DNA of 64,000 nucleotides from Bactrocera neohumeralis (lineage: Eukaryota > Arthropoda > Insecta > Diptera > Tephritidae). Made by a program: the position numbers and the translations under genes. Below, one piece after another: positions 55,216 to 64,000 of the stretch. How positions within the stretch are numbered: the first letter of the stretch is position 1; every line of letters begins with the position of its first letter. Location of the stretch: assembly GCF_024586455.1 (NCBI RefSeq), contig NW_026089623.1, positions 12,732,784 to 12,796,783 on the forward strand. The letters are read 5' to 3'. The notes beneath the pieces are model-generated. The model ran no database searches. It worked only from the letters and a program-made list of their open reading frames with translations, and was not told where the DNA came from.

Positions 55216-56028
55216 ATGTCCTAGTTACTTGGGTTGTGTAAGAAAATTTTGGAATAGGGAATATTTGATTTTATTGCTCAAATTGTTTTATATACATATA
55301 TATAGACAAAAATATATATATAGGGTTTGTCCGGAAAGTAAAAGGACTGAGTTTCTTTCCACGACTGTATTTACTTCGACTAAGTATACGTTATTTACCC
55401 AGATGTTAAATTTATTAAAATCAGGGTCAATCGAGTTCGACAAGACATTGCAGACGGTTGGAAGATACACCACGACAATATTGTTGAATTGTGATTATTT
55501 AAGAATAACAAATGAATTACAAACTGACAAATAATCAGTGTTACCATACTAAAATATTTTACAAACTAAAACAAAAAAAAAGAAATATTATACCCTAAAT
55601 ACAGGAAACATAATCGTTGATAAACAACAAAAAATATATAAAAAATTTAAAAAAAATGTTGGACCGACCAGGGTTATTTTTTTTGAAGCGCGGCCGAAGG
55701 CCGCCCATGCAAAAAGGAATTCTACGCGAAAAAAATTTGATACACCCCGGTGTTTGACCTACCAGTGTTATTTTTTCGCGTCAGGTTTTCTTTTGCTTGT
55801 TATAGCTGCATCTTTTTGGCACCGCATTGTTAATTATTCATGTAGTCCAAAATGTTCGTATATTTGTAAATATGCAGTATAGAGCATAAGTCTTGATACC
55901 CTTTCATTTCTCAGTTTATTATTAAGATATTTCAAACAAGTTTAAATAGTTTAGCAAATTTGGGAATAATTTAAAAATCTACATTGTACTCATTCATAAT
56001 CGAAAGGAAACAGCAAAATTTGACTGCT
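55216..56028. other. Spacer with a GC hairpin block
   Basis: No gene. At 55324-55360 the text GGGTTTGTCCGGAAAGTAAA looks like a mariner-type end, with no partner seen. At 55660-55780 a distinct block holds the hairpin GCGGCCGAAGGCCGC (55690-55704) and two similar phrases, GACCGACCAGGGTTATTTTTT and GACCTACCAGTGTTATTTTTT. Confidence 0.45.
55690..55704. repeat. GC-rich perfect hairpin
   Basis: GCGGCC-GAA-GGCCGC, a 6-bp stem with a 3-base loop, standing out in AT-rich sequence 325 bp outside the inverted repeat of the next element. Confidence 0.8.
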
Positions 56029-56291
56029 GAGTCCAAATGTATGACCGACCCCCACTAACTTTGGACGGCCGATCCACCCATGCCAGTGGAACACCCCCTG
56101 GAACTCCCCTGGGGGGTTCCCCATACAATCATTTCAAAAAATCACCATTTTTGGTGATTTACATGAAAAAATCAGCTAAATTGCTGTGTTTTTTCTTTAT
56201 TTTTATTTATTTATTTATAATAATATCTATTTTTCTCTTAAGAAATTTATTTAGTCATAACATATGTAACTGAAAAAAATTAATTTAAGTG
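56029..56291 (+). repeat. Left inverted repeat of the unassigned transposon
   Basis: Begins GAGTCCAAATGTATGACCG and ends TAATTTAAGTG. It matches the reverse complement of 63580-63847 with few differences. The gene's stop codon lies inside it. Confidence 0.9.
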
Positions 56292-57184
56292 AGTTATAGA
56301 AAAGAAATTTAAAAAAATTATTGTTTGAAGTCTTTTTTTACTTTCAAGTCTGGGCAATTTCGCACGGCTCTCTAATGTCGTCGCCATAACAGCCTCTACA
56401 TTTTCCGGTATAACCCGTTTGGAAACGCTAGCTAGCAATTGAACATGTCGTTCAGTTCCTTGTATGTGTGATGGAATTTTTGGATCATTAAACGGTGGAT
56501 CATCTTGATTTAAATATTCTCTCAATGTATCGTAGGGAATGCTTCGCGTGAATGGTGGTTCAAATGCGATATTTATACCATTCAAATTGATCATTTCCGT
56601 ATAACTTGTGCAATTAAAGTTTATATCTGGTTTTTTATAAACTCTAAGTTCCATTGGCTCGTCAACATCGGTTCGATAGCGTATAATTTTCTTGATGGCA
56701 CAGTCGCGCTTTTCTTTCCTATCATCAAACAACATTGATAACAAGATATTTTCCGAATGCGCATAATATGAATTATCATTAATTACTTGATTGACAATTT
56801 TGCGTAAGCGAGGTTCTAGAAATCGTGACCAACCAATGAACTTGAAAAATAATGCACTGCCGTACACGGCAGAGCTGTAATACTTGATATTGAAGTACAT
56901 TGGCACATAACATTTAATTATAAATTCAACCAGAATAAATAAAAAATTTAAATTTGCATCTAGATTTTCCGTTGTCACATATAATCGCAATAATCCAGCG
57001 GCCTTGGCGAGCCACCGAGAATGTACAATTTTCCCTGGTTTGATGTTAGCCAGATCCACCGGAACCACGCCGCTAGAAATTGCATGGGCCATGTCGTATA
57101 AGTACTTCGAATCGGTGGAAAATTCTTTTTTTTCTGGAGCAGGGGCATATTTTGCAACTAAATTTTCTGGAAGCCGTCCACCAC

Positions 57185-57257
57185 CTAAAAATATATAATA
57201 ATAAAATAACTAAAAATGGTTGACAATTATAATAAATGAGTGACAGCAATAACTTAC
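57185..57257 (-). other. Probable intron in the unassigned transposase gene
   Basis: The minus strand shows GTAAGT right after CTTCCG and TATATTTTTAG right before GTGGTGGACGG, 73 bases in all, AT-rich. Coding text resumes at once on the far side (GRLPENLVAKY). The joined frame is off by one base here, so the copy has an indel or a slightly different splice. Confidence 0.6.
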
Positions 57258-57992
57258 CGGAAGAGTTTCGATTTGACGGCTCAGTTTTCCGGTTGCCGAT
57301 CTTGGTCCAGTGCTGGTTGATTTATCCAAAGCTTCAAACAAATGCCGAAACGGAAGTTCGTTGAAGTGTAGAAGGCAAACAAACCAATGCAATGGTCTTT
57401 TTAACAGCAATTCGAATCGTCGTATAATTCCACCGTGTGGGCCAGTGTTTGTTGGCTCACCGTCAGTGCATATTCCAATTAATGTATCCAGTGATATATT
57501 TTTATCGTTGAAAAAACCATTTAATTTGGTTGTTTTGTATTCAGCGGTTTCATGTTCCAGTCTTACGTTACCAATCAATTCAGAATTGGGAGAATCAAAA
57601 TAACAAGATGAGGTTCTTTTACCATCCTAGTATGATACTTCTCATCAATTTTATCTATCGTTAAAGTATCATCTTTTCTGCCATCGAATGAAAACGCTAA
57701 CTTCAAATTCAAATTTCATTTATTGAGACCAAAAAGAAATAAAAATACAAATTATTTACAAAAGTAGAAAGTTATAACTTAAGACTATACATATTTTATC
57801 TTAAACAAACGTTTCCGAAAACAGATCTTAATCTAAAGGAAAAAAAGAAAAAAGTACAATAAATGCTTGGCTCCCGACAGTTTTAAATGTATTCTGAGGG
57901 CTACGACTCAGTCTTAAAACTAACTTAAAACCTAAAACTAATTAAAAAAGAAATCTTACAAGCTATAATAGCAAATAAAGCTTATGCTTAAA

Positions 57993-59856
57993 CTAGCCCC
58001 TGTGCGAACCAGGTGTTGATTTTACATAAAAGTATGAGCAGAAGGCTTCTGGATGACTAACATCATTTATTATATTTTCTTTACTAATACCAAGTGGAGA
58101 TAAATACCTGCTGTTGACCCAAGTATGACTCGACTGCGACAAGATACCATCAGAAATCAATGGATTGTCACAATTCCGAACATGGTCGAAAAACCTTAAT
58201 ATTGCTCTTATTGCATATTTATTAAAAGGGAGTACTTTAGAATTTGAGAAGATATATTTATTTGAGTATCTCTTTTTAAAGTGAATGAAGTTTTTGTTTA
58301 AACAAAATCTTATAATTTTACGTTCAAATATTTCAATTTTTTTCATCAAAGAAGGCGAAAAATGAAACCAAATCGGCATAGCGTACATTAAGACTGGACG
58401 GAGAGCCACTTTATAAACCAAAATTTTGGTTCTTGTGCTTAAACTTGTATTTTTCATTATCATTGATAAGGCGTGAAAACGGTTATTACATTTTTTCACC
58501 ATGTCGTTAGCATGAAAAGTGAATTTAAATAAGTTGGTGAAGGTTACCCCAAGATATTTCATTTGATTCTGAAAACGAATATTATGACCATTAAGATTTA
58601 GAATCAGGTCTCTACTCTCTTTTACAACTCCCCTAGGTCCTTTACCTGAAGCATTTCTAATGCAGATAGGTACAGTCTTGGCCTCATTTATTTTAACCCC
58701 CCAATATTTGTAGAAATTATTAATTTTTTCTAGATGATTCTCTACCATTCGCAATGCCAAGGTAGGGAATTTGTTATGAGCATAGACTAAAGAATCATCA
58801 GCATACAGAATACTTAATGAATTATTGTGACAATGTGGAAAATCAAACATAAAAGTATTGTAAAGCAAGGGAGCTGGAATAGAGCCTTGTGGAACTCCAC
58901 AATTGCATACTCCAAGATCCGAGGAACAATCATTAATAAGCACAAAAAATTTCCTATCTGACAAAAAACTTGAAATAATCTTAATAATACCATGATCAAA
59001 ACCAATCTGAACAAGCTTAAAAATAAGCCCTCTATGATAAGCACGATCGAATGCTTTTTCGATATCTAATGATACTGCTACAGTACAAAGTTTATTCCTT
59101 AAATTTACCAATACATCATTGGAGAACTTAAAAAGTGCATGTTGCGTGGAATGTGATTTTTGGAAACCAAACTGATAAGACGGAATAAACTTTTCCGAGT
59201 GCAAATCATAAATTTTGGAATGAATTATTTTTTCAAGTAGCTTACCAATGTTCGATAGTAAGGAAATAGGTCTAAATTCTTTTGCCTCAACAGAATTACG
59301 ATTTTTTTTTAAAGGTATTATCTTGGCAACTTTCCAATTTAACGGAAAATATCCATTATTTAAGCAATTATTGAATATAATAAGTAGAAATTTGATAGCA
59401 TTTTCCGGCAGTTTTTTAATTAAAGAATTCAAAATGCCATCTGGTCCTGCAGATGGCTTTGAAATAATTGTGTGTTTTAAAATATATTTATTTATCAAAA
59501 GCTTATTAGTATTTGTTGGAGGATCAAGCGATGTAAGAAGTGGAGAAAAATCAACAATATTTCCACCATGAATATGATCATGCGCATCCAGGGTTCTTTC
59601 CACACGACTGACTGAAGCACAATTAGGAGTTATCTCCGAATAAATACTTTCGTAATAAGATTTGAACACTAGAGCTTTTGCCTTATCCTCATAAATATCC
59701 ACATTATTAACCAACAACTTATCACAAAAAACATTTGGTTTCATCTTAGCCGCTCTATAAATTTTCCTAAAAGCATGAGGCCCTGGTGTAATAGTTTCAA
59801 GGAATTTATTGAACCTCTCTGCTCGCGCCTTACCAATCCAATCCTGCAGAAGCACT
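57993..59856 (-). CDS. LINE reverse transcriptase, main part
   Basis: Open through the whole stretch. In order: DWIGKARAERFNKFL and GPHAFRKIYRAAK (linker), SKPSAGPDGILNSLIKKL, FRPISLLSNIGKLLEKI and YQFGFQKSHSTQHAL. Then the first catalytic Asp in SLDIEKAFDRAYH, then CGVPQGSIPAPLLYN, an intact YADDSLVYA, and KYLGVTFTN. The C-terminal part has VLMYAMPIWFHFSP. All catalytic positions I can check are present. The upstream part of the same ORF continues at 62079-62440 beyond the piggyBac insertion (KHIEFSPFYNNQIKKL, KLISSQIYY), and the two halves meet in frame. No RNase H. Confidence 0.85.
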
Positions 59857-59860
59857 TTAA

Positions 59861-62074
59861 CCCATTTACGCCCAAACCAAAACCCTTGCAATTTTATTAT
59901 ATTCGTTTTTATTAATGTAAACATAATAACCATTGTAAACAAGTTCAGTAGTTAAAATTAACGAAAAAAGTTGAAGAGTTAACTTTTGAGGGTGTACTTT
60001 ATTTAGTACAGCGGGCACTTATGAGTGATAATTCTTAAAACAATCTTTGTCAATGCATAACGATTTTTGGCATCTAGTACATTGCCATTTTATACGCTGA
60101 TGACACAAAACACACCTTAACTGCTTGGGTAGCTTCCCAGTGTTATGTCCATTATTCCCGTTCGGACCTGGTACAATAGAACCGGATGGACGGGTTTTGG
60201 TGTTTTCGCGACACTTCAGGTAGCTTCGAGCAATATGTTTGCTAAAATCTAATTGGTCAAACTTATTTGTTTCCACTAAAGCATGTAGACGCCATGCGTT
60301 AGATATGCTCATATCAATCATGTATGTGAAGATAACCCACCACCATTTTTTACCACGAATACCAACGCGGTATAATGAGATTGAACCGTCCATTTCATCA
60401 ACACCACCCATGCCCTTATTATAGTTTTGAAATAAGTGTGGTATATTCACATCCATTTTCTGCTTATTCTGCGAACACCAGCGTTTTACCTTACCCATAG
60501 GTTCAATTGTATCAAAATTGGTTCCTGTTGTGCACACACTATTATCTTTACACCTTACCACCAATAGTTCATTATTGGTATCGAACCTGTAGTCATATTC
60601 ACCTCTATTTGACTTTCTTAAGTCTTTCACCGAACGTAAATGACAATTTTTAGTTCTATTTTCACGCATTGTTCCAGTTGATTTGTACCCACTTTGTTTT
60701 AAGTCTCGCAGTAAATCACAATTTGTAAAAAAATTGTCGAAATAAATTGTATGTTCCTCAGGTTAAGCAGCCATTTTCAACAACAGTGATTTGACAACTC
60801 TATGCCCAAGAGGTTCTTTTGAGCTCACAAGGGGTTTTCCGCAATATACATCAAAGGCATAACATAGCTGCCACCCAGTTTTTGTAACCAAATTTAATTG
60901 GCTTACCTCTAATGAATTATTTGGCGGAATGGTGACCATAATATTTTATCATTGATTCGTCGATCGAAATGTCCTCATGAAAAATGCCTTTTTGACAAAG
61001 CTTCTGAATCAACATATCACACAGGGGCCTGATTTTGAACATTTTATCATTGGAAATAGATGCAAGGCTATTATCAACTAAGTACAAGTTCCTCTTGATA
61101 TCCAGAAACCGTTTTCGTGACATAAAATTGGATACAACAGGAACTCCAAGATCTTCATCATAACTCCAATATTGGCGCTCACGTGGTAGTTTATGATATC
61201 CAGATAGTATAAGGATCCCTAAGAAACTGCGTAAGTCATCATCGTCATGCCTATTATTTTGGCCAGCATACAAAAACGTATTATGCTTGATCATGTGCAA
61301 TACCTCTTCATCCAACATTTTTTAAAAAATCTCCACCGGTGAGAGGTTTCTTAGCTGTTCAATAACGCAGTCTTTTCTTGATGAGCATTCATTGTTGGCC
61401 AACCGAAAAGGGTAAGATGGTGGGCATTTTTTCCACTTCGGCTGTGAGGTACATTGATTATAACGCCTTTTTTTGCTGCACAATGGCTCTTCATCACTCT
61501 CTTCCCATTTAGATACCTCGCTAAAATCCTCATTGTGATACATTACCTCAATCGTCCCAGGAATATCTTTGGGTAATTTTGACGTCTGCAAATCATCTTC
61601 CTCTTCATATTCGTGGTCACCTTGCTCCTCGATTATAGCGTCCAAGGCTTCCTCAAGCCCCAAAAAGTTATTAGCACTTTTAAATCTTAGCATTTTTAAT
61701 AGAGACTAAGAAACAACACCTAACAAAATTGTATCACCAATGCTGCAAATAACAACTACTTACACTGAGCGTTTTTAAATTGATTAGTTTTTACCTTATA
61801 CACTTTGAAATCGCTAATAATGAAATACCAAATGCAAAAATCCAATTAAAAATCGCGACTTTTTCTTTGGACCACTTCTGATGTTAAAACTATAATTGAA
61901 AATGTAAAAATTAGACATCAGCTGTTGCATCTATTTATCTCTAGTCTTATCTAAATCGAAGATAATACTACAGGGTATCTAAAAATTAAAATATTTTCCT
62001 TTCAACTTTAATAGTAGACTTTTACGCTTGAGTTGAATTGGTGTCGTTTTTATAGTACAGCGAGCGCAAATGGG
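59861..62074 (-). mobile_element. piggyBac-group element
   Basis: 2214 bp flanked by TTAA on both sides (59857-59860 and 62075-62078). The left end reads CCCATTTACGC and the reverse complement of the right end CCCATTTGCGC, short inverted repeats that start with CCC as in piggyBac. GTACAGCG-type words lie near both ends. It is inserted in the LINE reverse transcriptase gene. Confidence 0.9.
60019..61693 (-). pseudogene. piggyBac transposase pseudogene
   Basis: The N-terminal part (61693-61322) is acidic (EEEDDLQTSK, KWEESDEEPL), ending at a TAA, with ATG (MLDEEVLHMIK) one codon further. Then come FLGILILSGYHKLP and YWSYDEDLGVPVVSNFMSR, and the first catalytic Asp in SIDESMIKYYG. A frame change follows at 60917, then IRGKPIKFGYK-like text, a stop near 60765 and the second Asp in YFDNFF. 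NYNKGMGGVDEMD with the third Asp follows, and YRVGIRGKKWWW. The C-terminal Cys-rich finger is CVLCHQRIKWQCTRCQKSLC plus CFKNYH. The protein would excise and insert the element at TTAA. All three Asp are present, but the stops and frame changes inactivate it. Confidence 0.85.
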
Positions 62075-63311
62075 TTAATATAATAAATTTGAGATGAAAT
62101 TAATTTGTATTCCAGGGAAGTTCTATGTCCGGATGTATGATAATTTTTTTTTAATTTTTTTTGCCACATATGCTTAATAGCAATTAATTTCTTAATTTGG
62201 TTATTATAAAAAGGAGAAAATTCTATATGCTTTGTAATGCAGGAATTTTTAATCTTGGCAATGCCTAAATGTTCAACAAACTTTTCCATGTAGTTATCTA
62301 TTTCAATATTAGTTAGATTAATATCTGCTGGAGGAAGTCTTTCAGCCAAATCCTGATTGAAATCATTTGCAAAAGATGTCCAATATGTTTTAACAATAAA
62401 CTTCGCACAATTGAATAAAAGATCAACATTTGGAATTTCTATATGAAGAATAAGGGGAAGGTGGACGCTAACAAATTGGTATCATCTGACCGTTTGCGAA
62501 GCACTTCTTGTCTGCATTTTTCTTTTTCACTGCGAACTTTCGATTTATCCATGATGAGAGGTTTCCCATGCTTATCTTTAATTTTAAAATCTTGCAAAAG
62601 AGCGGTTCCCAAATCTGTCACATACCAAGGCAAAGTTAAAACAATCGTATCTCTCTGTGTATTGTGAACTTGTGCTTCTATCCATATCTTCTTGAACCGG
62701 TGGCGGTGCGTATATTGAATCATCGGGATCTTGGTATGTTGGCATTGATGACATAGACGTTGCTCCCTGCTCTTCAGTTTCCATCATAAATGCATTCATT
62801 GTTAGTCTTCTCTGATTATGTTGATCGTGCATGAACTCTTTGAGGCGTTCGGGAACCCAGCCGCATGCACATAGAGCTGCCTTCAAATCGCATTTACATG
62901 TTCCAATGTAAAAAATTGTTTCCAGAGATTTTACATACTCTGTAAATTGTTGGGTGTTGTTTCTTCTCTTGATTTGCTCTTGATACTTGTCAAGCAATTT
63001 ATTACATACACTTTTTTCTGTTTTAGCACGTTCGCTTAAGTAAAAATAATATCTCAAGATATCCAGATGGGTTGGTAAATTAAGATCAGTCAAATCAGTA
63101 GACACACCAAAAACAGTAACATCATGCTTGGGTATATGACTCATTGGATTTTCGATAGTTGTTGATGTAGTTGCTTCATCTTGCGGTGTAGAGGATGGTG
63201 GATTCATTGTAAACTTTTTGAGGTAATAAGAATGAAATGGTAATTGTAAAGTAAGACGCGTAGGGTTTCGGTTGTTAAATAGAACTCAGCTCTGGTTGCC
63301 CAGAGCTCCTT

Positions 63312-63319
63312 TATTTATA
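63312..63319 (-). promoter_or_regulatory. TATA box upstream of the unassigned gene
   Basis: The minus strand reads CTATAAATAAAGG about 105 bp before the ATG at 63207. Next to it is an 8-bp stem AGCTCTGG/CCAGAGCT (63288-63308). This is a plausible promoter given its position between the repeat and the start codon. Confidence 0.45.
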
Positions 63320-63435
63320 GCACTCCTTATCCTAATTTATGTATGCACCACATGCTGAGTGCATACGCACATCTTAACACTAATCTACTATACATACCGA
63401 CAGTATGTACACATATCTTAAGCATAAGTGTTTTC

Positions 63436-63578
63436 AAGGGCAAACACAATTGTCTATTGTTAGTTTAAGATCATTTGCGATCTTCAGGGCAAACATAATT
63501 GTTTCTTGTCTATTGTTAGTTTAGGATCATTTGCGATCTCAAGGGCAAACACAATTGTCTATTGTTAGTTTAAGATCA
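63436..63578. repeat. Three tandem copies of about 50 bp
   Basis: Each unit has AGGGCAAACA(C/T)AATTGT, CTATTGTTAGTTTA and GATCATTTGCGATC. Unit lengths are about 50, 56 and 37 (the last is partial). The array lies between the TATA box and the right inverted repeat. Confidence 0.85.
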
Positions 63579-63579
63579 T

Positions 63580-63847
63580 CACTTAAATTAATTTTTTTCA
63601 TTTACATACATATGTTCTGACTAAATAAATTTCTTAAGAGAAAAAATAGATATTATTATAAATAAATAAATAAAAATAAAGGAAAAACATAGCAATTTAG
63701 CTGATTTTTTCATGTAAATCACCAAAAATGGTGATTTTTTGAAATGATTGTATGGGGAACCTCCCAGGGGAGTTCCAGGGGGTGTGCCACTGGCATGGGT
63801 GGATCGGCCGTCCAAAGTTAGTGGGGGTCGGTCATACATTTGGACTC
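63580..63847 (-). repeat. Right inverted repeat of the unassigned transposon
   Basis: Reverse-complement partner of 56029-56291, including the AATCACCA/TGGTGATT palindrome and the run TGGATCGGCCGTCCAAAG. Confidence 0.9.
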
Positions 63848-64000
63848 GATTGGAGCTCTCTAAATGGGTCAAAGTGGGATTTTTCAAAATTTGCCCCTAC
63901 CCAAAGGTTCGACCCACATTGGGGGACATCAAAATTCGTTTTAGAGGTATGGTTCCTTCGGCAAAGTATCTTATTTTGATCCCCAGAATATGATTTTCAT
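63848..64000. other. Sequence beyond the right repeat
   Basis: No gene. It does not match the flank left of 56029, so either the element extends past the window or this is flanking DNA. Confidence 0.4.

Larger units (their letters stand above)
57702..62464 (-). mobile_element. Jockey/CR1-group LINE, 5'-truncated
   Basis: Flanked by ACGCTAAC on both sides (57694-57701 and 62465-62472). It is about 2.5 kb without the piggyBac element inside. The 3' end on the minus strand is AAATTTGAATTTGAA, a short tandem repeat tail. It begins within or just before the linker ahead of the reverse transcriptase. Confidence 0.85.
56280..63207 (-). pseudogene. Unassigned transposase-like gene, interrupted
   Basis: Start: ATG 63207 (MNPPSSTPQDE). 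N-terminal part to 62584: CNKLLDKYQEQIKRRNN, YIGTCKCDLKAALCACGW, ERLKEFMHDQHNQRRLTM. After a frame change (about 62640): LGTALLQDFKIKDKHGKP, SEKEKCRQEVLRK, DDTNLLA. Beyond the LINE at 57693: FSFDGRKDDTLT, then GICTDGEPTNTGPHGG and HWFVCLLHFNELPFRHLF (C-x-x-H). A probable intron follows at 57185-57257, then GGRLPENLVAKYAP, KYLYDMAHAISSG and YSSAVYGSALFFKFIGWSRF, ending at 56280. Asp in FDGRKD and in TDGEPTNTG, plus C-x-x-H, fit an RNase H-fold (DDE) transposase. I know similar uncharacterised proteins from other invertebrates but no family name. A frame change near 57590 and out-of-frame splicing make it a pseudogene. Confidence 0.6.
56029..63847 (-). mobile_element. Unassigned DNA transposon with long inverted repeats
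   Basis: Inverted repeats of about 265 bp (56029-56291 and 63580-63847) enclose a minus-strand gene with DDE-like signatures. Without the LINE and piggyBac insertions the element is about 3.05 kb. The repeats contain an internal palindrome (AATCACCATTTTTGGTGATT). I found no clear target duplication. The true terminus may reach beyond 63847, since the sequence continues with low-copy-looking text to the window end. I cannot place it in a named superfamily. Confidence 0.65.

Noticed and set aside
59857..59942. N-terminal extension of the LINE RT frame beyond 59857
   Set aside because: These codons are piggyBac terminal sequence; the real upstream part is at 62079-62440.
63436..63578. Three tandem units as a CRISPR array
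   Set aside because: Same reason; the whole unit is repeated and there are no spacers.

Overview
The window is a graveyard of nested transposable elements from an insect genome. I find no host gene, rRNA gene, convincing tRNA gene or CRISPR array. The element mix (roo-like and other BEL/Pao LTR elements; R1-clade, Loa-type, Jockey-clade and RTE-clade LINEs; mariner, DD41D, pogo/Tigger-like, hAT-like, piggyBac and Helitron pieces) and the many (CATA)n and ATGTATGTA microsatellites point to a cyclorrhaphan fly, probably a tephritid fruit fly. That placement is an inference. A run of 100 N at 23190-23289 is an assembly gap of unknown true size.

Layout. 1-1388: integrase and envelope-like remnants of a roo-type BEL/Pao element. 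2297-4250: a dead mariner (minus strand) carrying a DD41D fold-back element with arms of about 180 bp (3172-4144). 4440-8610: R1-clade LINE remains, apparently two copies head to tail. 8935-13731: a Helitron PIF1-like helicase gene (minus) split by a TIR element with TTA duplications (9251-13447), which is itself split by a Jockey LINE with a TGCTCTAA duplication. 13732-20310: a Loa-type LINE (minus) with an RTE fragment lodged in its TAGG tail. 21933-32190: two related BEL/Pao elements, one of them with a long pol ORF and an extra zinc-knuckle ORF before the 3' LTR. 34340-37380: a decayed hAT-like transposase gene. 37826-40670: a second Jockey copy interrupted by RTE. 42371-45440: a very old Jockey remnant, a pogo/Tigger-like short element and a second DD41D fragment. 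45515-55215: a cluster of RTE copies, one inserted inside another with a 13-bp target duplication.

The most unusual region is 56029-63847. Inverted repeats of about 265 bp enclose a gene on the minus strand that I cannot assign to a named transposase family. It has DDE-like signatures (an FDGRKD motif, a DGEPTNTG motif and a C-x-x-H motif) and a probable 73-bp intron. It was interrupted by a LINE (57702-62464, 8-bp duplication), which in turn was hit by a piggyBac element (59861-62074, TTAA duplication). Both interrupted reading frames line up across the insertion points.

The genes do not form a working pathway. Nearly every ORF carries frameshifts, stops or loss of catalytic residues. What can be read is the relative age of the insertions, from which element interrupts which. 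The longest clean ORFs are the BEL pol (27093-30740), the LINE RT at 57993-59856 and the zinc-knuckle ORF (31087-31701).
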